DNA from: Papilionanthe hookeriana x Papilionanthe teres | Lineage: Eukaryota > Streptophyta > Magnoliopsida > Asparagales > Orchidaceae | Length of the DNA: 64,000 nucleotides | Assembly: GCA_022702705.1 (NCBI GenBank) | Contig: CM040422.1 | Location: 40,819,270 to 40,883,269, forward strand | Direction: 5' to 3' | In this document: piece after piece, positions 1 through 10,620 of the stretch | Layout: every line of letters starts with the position of its first letter | How positions within the stretch are numbered: the stretch's first letter is position 1 | Notes under the pieces: generated by a model | What the model saw: the letters and a program-made list of their open reading frames with translations, nothing else | What the model was told of the DNA's origin: nothing | Database searches by the model: none | Position numbers and translations under genes: made by a program

Positions 1-52
1 GGAGTACTCGCCGTCCGCAGGAGGACCGTTCTTACTACCCCCACCGGTCTAG

Positions 53-978
53 TTGTTTCCGCACCTACCCCGACTTCCGCCAAATCAAAGGGGAAAGAAA
101 TCCGTAACTATGGTAAACTCCGTTACCGTGGAGGGTACGGATCTTCTCGTAAGACCTTCCGTTTTCGAAATCGGGTCCAGCTTCAAAGAGTCCGTCACCG
201 ACAAGGACCCAAAGAAGAAACGAAGTAGAAGGATCGCCGGAGAAGCCGTAGCCGCCGAGATTGCTTTCCGGAGGAAATTCCGTAGCCGCCGAACATACAC
301 CGCTACCAGAATATACACCGCTACCAGAATATACACCGCTGCCTGACTACATACCACTTTTGGGAGGAAGCAGGTTCCATCCCCTCTCCGCCGCAGAGGA
401 TGAGGAAAATGTTCGCAAGATTGCTGCCGCATTACCTCAGCCCGCATACTACAACGATAGCCGCAAGAAAAGAACTAGAACTACGCCGTTTGCTCGACTG
501 CAAACTTTGGTAGAAAAGTTAGCAAGGAAGGAAAACTCGCCCGTATCGGAGATTCTACGAAGGATAGGGCGGGTGCCAGCCAAACTCCGTCTTGGGCCCC
601 GAGTAGAGCCCGCCGTCATGACGCGAAAAGCCAAGCACGAGAATGATGGCTAGTCCGCCCGTCGTAGTCTCGGGATTACGGATTAGGGAGGATACCACCT
701 TCCAGCATTTGGCCGATAGACCATCTGGTCCTAGACCTTCTGCTGCTAGAAGGATGGTATGGCGTCCCACTACTGGGCAGTTGAGATTGAAACAGCAGCC
801 CGAGAAAGAAAGTCTCGCCAGGAGGCTGGAATCTGAAGAAAGTGCTACTGCGATAAAGGGGACTCGTGAAAAAGGGACCCGGCAGCTATCGCATGACAAC
901 CGCAAAGACACACAGAAAGCTCCGCTGGAAGATGCCATGGAAAAGTTGAGAACCGATATCCGACGGTTGGCAAAATAA
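53..978 (+). pseudogene. ORF upstream of gag (Tat/Ogre extra ORF), frameshifted
   Basis: This is a basic, Pro/Arg-rich reading frame directly before gag. It is readable as 261-653 and, one frame over, 643-978. A start in the 53-346 region is possible but uncertain. Residues near 300-346 include a 6-residue repeat (YTPLPE three times, from an 18-bp DNA repeat). The stretch SEILRRIGRVP and the motif RPSGPRP further on are matched by the minus-strand copy T2 at 59555-59341, where both occur in a single frame. The frame change near 645 in T1 is therefore secondary damage. Tat/Ogre elements are known to carry an ORF of unknown function here. I recognise no enzymatic domain. Confidence 0.6.
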
Positions 979-1020
979 AGAGAAGAAAAGTTTGGAGATG
1001 AGATCGATTCATCGGAGTTC

Positions 1021-2797
1021 ATGGACGACGAATATGCAGAAATCAATATGGTTGAGACACGAGCTTCATCAGCTTCGCAAGGTGCTCCTGCAGTCGCAGA
1101 AAGAGAGGAGCCGGAACTGATGAGAAGACAGCTTCGGGAAAAGGACGACACGATCGCTCAAATGGCGAAAAGGATGGAAGAGATGGCCGTAGCTCCGGCC
1201 ACTCTCCGAGTCGAAGTACAACCACATAGAGAGACACCCCCGCAGGTCATTCACATTGTAGACGGAGGAAAGGAGATTACATCCGTCAATGGAGATGACC
1301 AGCTGAAAAAGGATACAACACAAAGTATGATCCCTGAAAAGGATATCAAGAACTTGGTAGAACAGCAGGTGCGAGAAGCCTTAGCACAATCGAAGAACGG
1401 GACATCCATTCGAATGGGTAGACCTTACCCAAAAGAATTCGACGCTGTCCAATACCCGAAAGGCTTCGTACCACCTCTGTTCAAGACCTTCGACGGAACC
1501 GGGAACCCCCGACAGCATGTTGCACACTTTCGTGCCAATTGTTGCAATGCCGGCGGGAGCGATGCACTACTCTTCCGACAGTTCGTCAGCAGTCTGTCAG
1601 GAATCGCCTTCGACTGGTATGGAGAATTACCCAATGGCTCGGTGAAGACATTCTCAGAGCTAGAGAGCCTCTTCATCAAGCGATTTGCCAGAGCTCAGCA
1701 CCACATCACTATAGGTGATTTAGTGGTAGAGAAACAAAGGCCGAATGAAACTTTGGTGGATTACATACTTCGATGGAGAAACTTGAGCATGAAGTGTGAA
1801 CCACAACCGCAAGAACAACATGCGATCGGCATCTTGCTTAAAAGCATTCACCGCCCGATAGCACTTCTCCTCAAAGGAGTCACTATTAAGACTTTTGAGA
1901 AGTTGTTAAGCAAGGCCGGAAGCTTGCAAGAAGAGGCGAAGCAATTAAGTTTTGCCGACAAGACGGACAAGCAGAAGCCGGTGAAGACCTTCGAAAAGAA
2001 ATCTGGGATTATTGCAGCAGTTGATAAAGGCAAGCAACCGATGCAAATACCACCGGAACGGCCGCGAAGAACCACAACGGAATTACCGAAGCAACCCCGG
2101 TCCAGCTATCGGTCGTCTCCGCAAGATGAACAACCGCCTCGTCCGCAACGTACATTAAGGGAGCTTCGAGCGAGAGAATATCCGTTCAAAAATGAAGCAA
2201 GTATCGAAAATGTTCCGTAACTCTAATGAAGACTCCGCATTTCCAGCTGCCGAACCTAAAAGACCGGAGGAAGTCAACAAGAACGGTGATCCCAACTTTC
2301 GCCCCTACCATCGGATGCTCGGGCACAAGATAGAAGATTGCATTACCTTTAAAAGTTGGCTCGCCGACAACCTTCGGAAAGGAAATATAACTATCCCGAA
2401 GGAGTACATGAAGGAACCCCGTAAAGGAGGTTCCGTCAATGTTATCTCAACCGATCCCGTCATTCCGATAGATCCCTATGCAACTGACGATGGATGGACT
2501 ACCGCCTGGATGAGGTCTTCGAAGAAGATTTTAGACAGCATCCGAACCGCTTCGGTGCGAGCTTCAATTCAGAGTTCGAGACCTGTTAAACCGGTACTAT
2601 CACTTGCGATAGAAGAACCACCTCAACAGGAGGCGATCGAAGAAAAGAAGAAAGTTGATGAAGAAGAGGGGACCGAGACTCCTAAGGCTAGGCTAGGGGC
2701 TGCTTATCCTAGGATAGTTGTTTCCGATTCGGGGGAGAAATCCCTCGAACCTCTGATTTTGTATGATTATCTCGCTCACTTCGGTGGGATCATATAA
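1021..2797 (+). pseudogene. gag: gag of T1 (capsid/nucleocapsid), one frameshift
   Basis: The ATG at 1021 opens a 399-codon frame. The first 100 or so residues are coiled-coil-like and charged. The Retrotrans_gag core follows at roughly residues 150-270, with FDWYGELPNGSVKTFSELE and a later RWRNLSMKC segment. The frame stops at 2220 and continues one frame over from about 2200 to 2797. That second part holds the zinc-knuckle-like stretch PYHRMLGHKIEDC, typical of Tat gag. Its first Cys is Arg here (FRPYH), while T2 keeps Cys (YCPYH near 57800). A second frame change near 2790 leads into the next segment. Gag would package the element RNA, but this copy cannot make a complete product. Confidence 0.85.
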
Positions 2798-3338
2798 TGA
2801 TAAGGGTGATGGCGTTGGCTATGTTTTGATTGTTTCTAACGATTACGTAACTAGCGACAATCCGGACATCGACTTCGATACCAACAACAATTCTCAAATC
2901 ATACACGATCTCGACGAGCAAAATAACGAAGAAGGCAGCCTTCAAGGAGGCTACGAGAGTTCAACAAGCAACGGATCTATCTGTGAGTTTCGAGGAGCTC
3001 CAGTTACGATAGAGTTAGAGCCTTCAGATTCTGAAGATAATCCGGAAGAGCCTGTCATTCCGATTCAGGAGGAGACACCGACAAGTTCAACACTAGATTC
3101 AGAAGAAATTACAGAAGTCAACTTAAGAAGTGAAAGAGTTCTACCTCCAAGAATGGGTCCGAAAGACAAAGGAAAGCAGGTGGTTGTTCAAGAAGAACCA
3201 ACCCCAGCAGAAGAAATACCCATTCGACAAGAAGCCGAGACGCATGAGAACAGAGTGGACTACAACGTGCTAGCCCATCTTAGGAAACTACCGGCCAACC
3301 GAGCATTTACGATGCTCTCATCTTATCAAAGGAGATGA
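2763..3338 (+). pseudogene. acidic linker of T1 polyprotein between gag and protease
   Basis: The 191-codon frame is rich in Glu, Asp, Ser and Pro, with no catalytic motif. It continues the gag frame after a shift near 2790, because the stretch GYVLIVSNDYVTSDN has a counterpart in T2 (57390-57208). Later segments (MGPKDKGKQVVVQEE, DYNVLAHLRKLPA) match T2 at 56961-56722. It is an unfolded spacer of the gag-pro polyprotein. I assign no independent function. Confidence 0.6.
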
Positions 3339-3386
3339 GAGAAGCTCGATCAAGGCCTTACTTGATCCGAAATTTGCTTAGCTCAA

Positions 3387-4143
3387 ATGGCCGGAGATTC
3401 CTTAGATGAGGTTTGCTCGTTAAAGGAACAACGAGGCGTTACCTTTATGGACAATGACCTACTACTTGGGACAACGAGATCACAACCGACCGTTGTACAT
3501 TTCGGTTACAATTGGGAAGTTTACGCTCTCCGGAGTATTGGTGGATCCAGGAGCATCAATCAATATAATGAGTCTTCGAACACTAAGCATACTTGGAAAT
3601 TGATGCTCGCGAGCTCGAAGCGTAAAAATGTTATTAAGAGGATTCAACCAGAAAGGAGAAAGAGCCCTCGGGTCAATAACGCTACTGATGAAGACCGGTG
3701 ACTTAGCAAAGACAACCGCAAAATTTCACATAATTGATTCAGAAACATCGTTCAACGCTCTACTGGGCCGACCGTGGATACATGAAAACAAAATAGTACC
3801 ATCATCTCTGCATCAGTGCATCAAATATTACGATGGATGGGAACAGTGTATCAAAGGCGACTTACAACCATTCTCCGTACATGAGATTGGAATCCATGAA
3901 GATGCAGCTTATTATGCACCGCCAAAGAAAACGATCTTCTCCAGAGACACCGTAACAAATAAAGCAAAGAAAGTTCGGGACAACGAAGAACCTGAAGTTC
4001 TAGTCCAACAGTCACTCACCACTCCCTTACGGCGAGATGGTGAAGGTTTCTCCACAACTCGCATCCGAGGTCGAGGCAGGGGACGAGGTCGTGGTAGAGA
4101 CGTTAGGACGAGTTGGACGGAGGAAACCAGCCATCAATGTTGA
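3387..4143 (+). pseudogene. pol: aspartic protease of T1, frameshifted
   Basis: The retropepsin active site is readable around 3535-3580 as VLVDPGASINIMSLR, with DPGA where many elements have DTG or DSG. This is in a different frame from the flanking frame 3387-3701. The rest of the fold follows in 3628-4143, including LLGRPWIHENKIVPSSLHQ, the conserved C-terminal block of Tat proteases. A Gly-Arg run (RGRGRGRGR) lies near 4065-4100. The enzyme would cut the Gag-Pol polyprotein inside the particle. At least one frame change (about 3590-3620) inactivates it. T2 has a more degraded site (VLIDLKSS near 56570). Confidence 0.75.
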
Positions 4144-4754
4144 TCGGGAAGATAGTTCGAAGAAGAAAAAGAAATCAAACAAGAAGCAACGGCAATAAGT
4201 CGGAAGAAGCCGCAATTCAAGATCTCCTCGAAGAAGAGAAGAACGAAGAATACAAATCAATGTACGAGAAGATTAACCACTACGTACATACTATGACCCT
4301 AACCCCGATCCATTCTAATAAGATCGAGGGTATGGTGGTCAAAGAGGTACGTAACGACGGTGCAAAGCCAATCAAATTCTACCGTGGTACTTCTTCCTCC
4401 AAAACTGAAAATAATGTACAATTCAAAGATGTCACTTCATCAGAATTAATGGAATTACCTTTTGAGTGGTACTCTCCCTGTGTTCAAAATTTAATTCAAC
4501 GTGGTTTATTACCTCGACAATGGACAAAAGGCCAATCACAACATTTTGAAAAATTATGGAATAACTCCGGTCGTCCTCCCAATTCAAAGCATGGACTCGG
4601 ATTCGGCACAGTAGGGTCAGTTGACGATACTGAATTTTGCTTGGTTGTCACTTGCAAGTCCAATGAAAACTGCATGGAAACTACGTACGAACTCGAAGAT
4701 TTACAAATTGGAGACGCTCCACCGAATTCGAAGAAGAAATTAAATCTACAATAG
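4113..4754 (+). pseudogene. protease-RT linker of T1
   Basis: This 213-codon frame opens with a Lys/Arg-rich stretch (RRRKRNQ) and then runs through an uncharacterised region (LMELPFEWYSPCVQNLIQRG). That block corresponds to T2 sequence near 55700-55550 on the minus strand, so it is a genuine polyprotein segment of the family. Some Ogre elements have an intron between protease and RT. I see no convincing splice pair here. It ends at a stop just before the RT region. Confidence 0.5.
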
Positions 4755-5803
4755 ATGAGTTAACGGAAGTTAACTTAGGTACTAGCGAAGAGCCTAGACC
4801 TACCTTTGTTAGCTCCTTACTCAACAAAGAAGACTCCGAAGAAATAATCAAATTATTAATGGAATTTAAAGACTGCTTTGCTTGGAATTATGACGAGATG
4901 TCAGGATTAGCTCCAGAGGTCGCAGTCCATAAGCTAGGAGTGGATCCTACTTCGTCCCGGCCGACAAGGTCCCGAAGAATGCGTCTAGAAATCGAACAAC
5001 AAGTCATAGCCGAAGTTAAAAAGCTAATAGACGCTAAATTTGTCCGTGAAGAACAATACCCGACTTGGTTAGCCAATGTGGTGCTAGTCGAAAGAAGAAT
5101 GGTCGGATCGGAATTTGTGTAGACTTCGAGAGATTTAAACAAGGCATGTCCAAAGGATGAATTCCCTCTACCGATCCCGGAATTAATGATCGACATTGCT
5201 TCAACACATGAAATATTCTCGTTCATGGATGGATCTTCGTGGATACAACCGGATAAAAATGGCTCCGGAAGATGAAAAGCTTACGGCATTCGTAACGCCG
5301 ATCGAGTATTTTGCTACACGATGACGCCATTCGGATTGAAGAACGCAGGAGCAACCTACCAGAGAGCAATGACAAGAATTTTTGATGATCTCATCCACAA
5401 TCAAGTCGAATGCTACGTGGACGATGTGGTCATCAAAAGCAAAGTAAAGGAAAACCACCTGTATGATTTGAGAATTGTTTTCGAACGATTAAGACAATTT
5501 AACCTTAAGATGAATCCCTTAAAATGCGCCTTCGGCGTCACCTCCGGGAAATTTTTAGGATTCGTTGTTCGACATCGTGGAATTGAAGTCGATCCGGAAA
5601 AGATTAAAGCTATCTTAGAAATGCCGCCACCCAAAACCTTAAAACAACTACGATCTTTTCAAGGGAAGCTGGCATATCTTCGACGCTTTATCTCAAACCT
5701 ATCAGGTAGGTGTCAGCCTTTCTCGGCACTAGTTAAAAAGGAAGCCAAATTTATTTGGGAAGAAAAATGCCGAAGGCCTTCGAGGACATTAAACAATATT
5801 TAA
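4742..5803 (+). pseudogene. pol: reverse transcriptase of T1, multiple frameshifts
   Basis: The RT is recognisable across three frames. 4859-5122 holds the fingers (LEIEQQVIAEVKKLIDAKFV). 5122-5280, in another frame, reads VDFRDLNKACPKDEFPLP. 5321-5803 opens with MTPFGLKNAGATYQRAM and contains the catalytic YVDD at 5414-5425, followed by LGFVVRHRGIEVDPEKI. The frame changes near 5100 and 5240 are indels. The catalytic Asp pair is kept. RT would copy the element RNA to cDNA in the particle. Sequence motifs are those of Ty3-type, Tat-clade RT. Confidence 0.85.
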
Positions 5804-6432
5804 TGACACCTCCCGTCTTAGCAGCCCCGACCTCGAGTCGACCGCCGATACTTTACACCGCGGCTCTAGACGACTCTCTCGGAGCCTCGTTAGCCTGTGT
5901 CAATGATGAGGGTAAAGAAAATGCTCTTTACTACTTAAGCCGTCGTTTACTTCCGACGGAAGTAAGGTATCCCACAATTGAAAAGCATTGTTTGGCCCTG
6001 ATCTTCGCCGCACAAAAGCTCAGGCACAACATGCTTTATCATAAGGTCAACCTAATCTCGAAGTTTAATCCATTGCAATACTCGATGACTCGTCCAACAC
6101 TTTCCGGCAGACTTGCCAGATGGTCAATGATATTATTGCAATTAGATATAACTTTCGTGCCTCTGCGTGCCGTAAAGGGACAAGTCTTAGCAGACTTCCT
6201 CGCAGCGCATCCTTTGCCGGCAGAATCTCCTCTCAATGACGATTTGCCAGATGAACAAATAATGAACCTAGAAGACCTTAATGATCGACGTTGGGAATTG
6301 TATTTCGACGGAGCATCTTCAGCACACAAAGACGAAGAATTGCAAGTGATAGTGCCCGGTAAGGCAGGAATCGGGCTAATCTTTATAACACCGGAGCGGG
6401 GGATGTTAAGATACTCCTACCACTCGACGTAA
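5755..6432 (+). pseudogene. pol: RNase H of T1 and start of second RNase H
   Basis: The first RNase H follows RT. Seen are LYTAALDDSLGASL (first acidic residue), EKHCLAL (Glu) and GQVLADFLAAHP (last Asp). From about 6290 a second RNase H begins with WELYFDGASS, with the stretch AGIGLIFITPERGMLRYSY and then a premature TAA at 6430-6432 inside a normally continuous block. Two RNase H domains in tandem are diagnostic of the Tat clade, in which the second was acquired separately. RNase H removes the RNA template during reverse transcription. Confidence 0.8.
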
Positions 6433-6840
6433 TCGTGTACAAACAATGAAGCTGAATACGAAGCCCTCATAACGAGATCTGGAATTAGCTATTCAAATGG
6501 GGATAACAGTACATCAACATCTACGGGGATTCGCAGTTAATTATTCAACGGATCGCCGGACAATACGAAATTTTAAAGCCAAGACTCGAACAATACTTCC
6601 AAGTATGCCATATACATTGTTGAACAGATTCCAAATGTGACAATCTACAAAATTCCCGGAAAAGAAAATGCTTTAGCGGATGAATTCACTCGTTTGCAAG
6701 ATGAATCGATGGAAGTGTCGATTCACGGACGTCGGGTCCTATCACGACTCGACATAGACACAATACACAAATCGAAAAAGAAAAAGAATCGAGTTGCAAG
6801 CAGTGACGTAAAAACACGGAAGATTGACGACGACCATTGA
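6433..6840 (+). pseudogene. pol: C-terminal half of archaeal-type RNase H, T1
   Basis: After the stop at 6430, the sequence continues the second RNase H in shifted frames (NNEAEYEAL near 6445-6470, with the conserved Glu). It ends in 6637-6840 with VTIYKIPGKENALADEFTRLQDE, where the last catalytic Asp sits. A Lys-rich tail links to integrase. T2 retains the first half in one frame (53822-53583: YFDGASS ... NNETEYKALITG). At least two indels separate the pieces in T1. Confidence 0.7.
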
Positions 6841-8080
6841 TAGACTACCCGCAAACAAGAAAGCTACCAGACGATAGGTCGCTAGCCCATCAGATCAAGA
6901 AAAGAACTATGTCTTACACATTAATAAATAACACATTGTACAGAAGGTCTTTTGATCAAATGTGGCTAAGGTGCCTAAGCGGGTCCGAGGCCCGTGAAAT
7001 TGTTAAGGAGGTGCATTCAGGACTCTGTGGCGCTCACCAGTCGGGTCCGAAGATGAAAATGAAAATTAAAAGATTAGGATACTACTGGCCCTCGATGATG
7101 ACCGACCGCATGAAAATCGCCAAGAGCTCGTCATCAATGCCAAGTGCACGGAGTGGTTCTACACCAACCTCCAAATGTGCCGCACCCGACAATTGCGTCG
7201 CGGCCATTCGAATGTTGGGGCACGGATATAGTGGGTCCAATAGAACCACCATCTTCAAAAGGACATCGTTTCATTCTTGCGGCTACGCATTACTTTTCCA
7301 AGTGGGCAGAGGCGGCTCCACTTAGAGAAGTGAAAGCACACCACGTGCTACAGCTTTTCAAGAACCAAGTTGTCTACCGTTTCGGAGTGCCGCGCAGGAT
7401 CATCTCGTATAATGGGTCAGCATTCGAAGCACACAAATCAACAATTTTGTCGTGAGACACGGAATTGACCGGCGATACTCAACAATTTACTACCCAAGAG
7501 CAAACGGCCTCGCCGAGGCTTTTAATAAAACTCTCGTTCAAATCTTATAGAAAATCTTGGACGATAATAAGAGAAATTGGCACGAGAAATTGTTAGAAGC
7601 CTTATGGGCCTACCGGACAACCTTCGTAACTCCTACTCAAGCTACACCTTACGCTCCGGTGTATGGGTCCGAGGCAAGTGTTACCTTTAGAGGTTCGGCT
7701 TCCTTCACTCGAATTGCAGCTTGCAAACAAGATCACGACGAAGAGAACGCCAAATTACGACTCGAAGAATTAGAAGGCTTGGAAGGGAAAAGACTTGGCA
7801 GCGCAACGGAATTTAGAACTATACCAAGCTAAGATGGTTCAAGCCCATGACAAACCGGTCCGCCCAAGAACCTTCAAAGTTGGTGACTTAGTTCTCGTTC
7901 TCAAGAGACCTATTCTTGCACACCGCAAGATAGGAGGAAAATTTGAACCCACTCGGGAAGGACCGTTTCGTGATTGAAACAAGATACTCGGGAGGTTCCT
8001 ACCAGCTAGTGAATTGCCGGGGAGAACGACATATGCTTCCGATCAACGGACGATACTTGAAAAAGTATTACGCTACCTGA
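6837..8080 (+). pseudogene. pol: integrase of T1, frameshifted, second catalytic Asp lost
   Basis: The N-terminal zinc domain shows EVHSG and GAHQSG. The Cys pair is broken by a one-base insertion near 7130. The core reads WGTDIVGPIEPP (Asp at 7225-7227). The second catalytic Asp is replaced by Tyr (SYNGSAF, codon 7408-7410). The Glu is kept in ANGLAEAFNKTL (7515-7517). The 7557-7832 and 7795-7977 frames hold ALWAYRTT and the C-terminal block VGDLVLVLKRPILAHRKIGGKFEPTREGPF. The end RYLKKYYAT is followed by TGA at 8078-8080, a stop also kept in T2 (33196-33194). The enzyme would insert cDNA. This copy is dead. Confidence 0.85.
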
Positions 8081-8125
8081 TGTTTCGAAGGAATGAATTC
8101 TTCATCCCTAAGAAACACGGGCGAA

Positions 8126-8379
8126 GTAATTACTTATGATCGGGTCCGAACCCAAAAATAATAAAATGTGTTAAAATAAATAAAGTCATGATAATATGTT
8201 TTCCTTGTTTTCTTTTCCAAATCAAAATCTCTTCCCTGATCTTATCCTACTTCATTCCTGTTAAATTTGAAAATAAAAAAAAAAGAAAATATATAAAAAA
8301 AAATGTATCTTTAATAAACATTTTCTTAATGTTCTTGTTCTTAGTACAGCCCCTGATCCTTTTCCTTGTCTTTTCACAG
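8126..8379 (+). other. putative 254-nt intron before the AlkB-type ORF (T1)
   Basis: A GTAATT donor-like site at 8126, 46 nt after the integrase stop, is followed by an AT-rich stretch. A strong polypyrimidine tract (TCCTTTTCCTTGTCTTTTCACAG at its end) finishes at 8379. The next ATG is 5 nt downstream (8384). T2 has a GTAATA site at 33141 (53 nt after its stop) and ...TTACAG ending at 32893, giving 249 nt, with ATG again 5 nt downstream. Similar length and position in two diverged copies is the evidence. Splicing itself is inferred. The acceptor could instead be used from a donor far upstream to make a subgenomic AlkB mRNA. Confidence 0.45.
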
Positions 8380-8383
8380 GGAA

Positions 8384-9114
8384 ATGTCGAACGGGCGGTT
8401 GGTCCTGAACTTTAAGAATGGCGTAAGCCTTGCACTCGATGAAAAGAGGGTGAAAGATGGAGCGATAATCGAGATTGACTCGGATTTCGCACCAGCAGGC
8501 CTACAGTACGAGGAAAGTGACCGGGTCCCGGCTAACCGAGAAGAACTACCCGGCAGACAAGGATGAAAGTGGGTGGCCCAAGCCACCAATCCAACAACAA
8601 GAAAAGAAAAGCAAACACCGAAGAAGATAAGAAAATGAAGTCCGTAGTCGCTACAGACGGAGGGCAGGCTTGTCGCCGCCGCGCCCACGGAGATTCATGA
8701 AGTTCGAAGGGCTACTCTCACGGCCACGCAACGAAGAAATAAGAATCGCCGTATCCGTAAGATGTTAACAAAACTAGCCGCGGACCGACGCGACGAGACG
8801 ACTTGCTAATGCCGCACATACACTTCGAGGACACCGGTTCACCGAGAACCCGAAGAAAGGAGGCCAGCTCCTAGGATAACGAAAGAATCGGGAAATCTCC
8901 GGAAGATCGAAGAAAGAAGGCTACCACGCCACCGGATAGAACCACCAATAATGCATGACCTTGTTGCAGAAGCAACCCCGGGGATGTCTCGACGTGCATC
9001 ATCCCCGAGGAGCCGAGGTATGCGGGAGAACGTAAAGGGATTGAACCATATATCCCGGAATATGTCACAAGGCCTCGCCATCCGCAGATCATTCCGGAAT
9101 ACGAGCCGGAGAGA
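8384..9114 (+). pseudogene. N-terminal region of AlkB-type ORF, T1
   Basis: The ATG at 8384 opens a clean 60-codon frame with the block GVSLALDEKRVKDGAIIEID and then GLQYEES. T2 has the same block on the minus strand at 32873-32760 (GVSLALNEDEVKVGAVIKF ... LEYEES), so this ORF start belongs to the element family. From 8567 to 9114 the frame breaks repeatedly (8567-8760, 8951-9184). The sequence is basic and codes for RRRxA-type runs in several frames. I recognise no domain in this part. It could be a linker or nucleic-acid-binding tail of the downstream oxygenase. Confidence 0.5.
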
Positions 9115-9780
9115 ATGCAAAATGTTGAAAAGAAAACCTTCGAATACTTCGAGAGAATTAAAGGAAGAAGAATCAACATACTAGAGGGCCTCGAGCTACA
9201 TACCGATGTATTCTCCGAGTATGAACAACAGCAAATCGTGGATTGTATCCGAGATTTGAAAAGATTGGGCCGAGCAGGCCGCCTAAGGGAGAATACCTAC
9301 TCAGAACCCCGGAGATGGATGCCAGGGAAGGGAAGAATCACAATACAATGCGGATGCCGCTACAACTTTGCTCGAAGACAGGAAGGGAAACCCACCGGAA
9401 TACTCCGTCATGGGCAAGTAGATCCGATGCCATTAGTCATCAAGAGAATGGTAAAAAGATTGATAACATGGAGGGTACCGCCAGCAGATTGCATACCCAA
9501 TACTGCATTATCAACATCTACAAACGAGGTGACCGCATACCCCCACATATAGATCACCACGACTTCGTCGGACCTTCTCGCACGCCTCTTTCCCGAACGA
9601 GTGTGACATCATGTTCGGATCTGACCTCCGGATAGCAGGCCCGGGTGAGTTCCGAGGGCCAGTAAAGATACCTTTACCGGTAGGTTCCGTCATGATATCG
9701 AAGGGCAATGGAGCAGTATATCGCTAAGCATTGCATACCAGGAGTGCCAGTGAAGCGGATCTCAGTTACTTTCAGGAGAA
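9115..9780 (+). pseudogene. AlkB/ALKBH9-10-like 2OG-Fe(II) oxygenase domain, frameshifted
   Basis: The frame 9115-9552 opens with FEYFERIKGRRINILEGLEL and includes EPRRWMPGKGRITIQCGCRY, the N-terminal lobe pattern of plant ALKBH9/ALKBH10 RNA demethylases. One frame over, INIYKRGDRIPPHIDHHDF carries the HxD iron ligands (His 9546-9548, Asp 9552-9554). After another shift near 9595 comes CDIMFGSDLRIAGPGEF. The last block AKHCIPGVPVKRISVTFRR supplies the distal His (9729-9731) and the 2OG-binding Arg (9756-9758). So the family's four key residues are all present, but three or more indels prevent a single product. ALKBH9/10 proteins remove m6A from RNA. The domain runs through ~660 bp with no visible intron, as expected of a captured cDNA. 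It lies between integrase and the 3' repeats of a retroelement, not in a host gene. Confidence 0.8.
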
Positions 9781-10229
9781 TGGACGACAGCAAGACACCT
9801 TACCATTTCCAACCAGACCCAGAGCTAGAGAACCTCCGACCTTACGAGCTGTGAGTTACATGGGAGATATCACACCTCTAACGTACATCCAGCCGGCATC
9901 CTTGCCAAAGATGGCTTGGAAGGTGATGTTATTAAGCATGTACCCCACTATTCAGACATGGATTTTTTGACAGATGCTTCTCTTGATGGATCGCCAAAGA
10001 TCATACATAGTCCATTTTGAGTCTACATGGATTGTATGAGATATATTCCAGATCGAGTTGTATGATGTATTTTCAACATGATTGGACTGAAAGTGACCAT
10101 GTCACATTTTTGGCCTTCACCTCTTTTGTGCAAATTGATTGGGAAACGCCATTAAAGTTAAATGAAACTTCGAACAAAGAACGAAAAAGAAACAAAAAAA
10201 GGATAAAAGAAAACTTTCTTTAAAGATCT
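9781..10229 (+). other. AlkB ORF tail and 3' transition of T1
   Basis: The frame after KRISVTFRR continues briefly (RMDDSK, then PDPELENLRPYEL) to a stop near 9853. The rest to 10229 shows no long conserved frame. Short frames at 9731-9970 and 10017-10223 have no recognisable family and end in Lys-rich low complexity. It is 3' untranslated sequence of the AlkB ORF region. Confidence 0.45.
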
Positions 10230-10620
10230 AAAAATGACAAACACCAAATTCACGTGAACATTAAATGAACGATAAAATAAAATTTGAATCATTAAAAGAT
10301 AAACGAAATCAACATGAATATTAAATCAAATCACAAAGCAAATTCTCAATCAAATTTCAAATTCAATCTTTCCAAATTCCAAATCAAATTTCAATCTTTT
10401 CAAATCACAAATCAAATTCTCAATCAAATTCCAAATCCACTCCCGATCAAGTTTCAAATTTGATCTTCCAAATTTCAAATCAAATCTTAAATCAAATTTC
10501 AATCGAGTTCAAACTCATCCTTCCAAATCTCAAATTCAATCTTTCCAGATTTCAAGTCTCAATCAAATTCAAATTCAATTTCTTCCAGATCTCGAATCAA
10601 ATATCAATCAAATCAAATTC
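10230..10620. repeat. AT-rich degenerate AAATC/TTTCAAAT low-complexity tract
   Basis: The sequence is a run of variants of AAATCAAATTTCAAT and TTCCAAAT with no open frame. It leads directly into the 81-bp array, whose own unit contains ACATCAAATTCAA, and so may be the decayed start of the array or its seed. Confidence 0.6.

Noticed and set aside
85..1323. Minus-strand frames of up to 198 codons under the ORF1/gag region of T1
   Set aside because: They mirror the GC-rich plus-strand coding region, whose gag and zinc-knuckle motifs are unambiguous.
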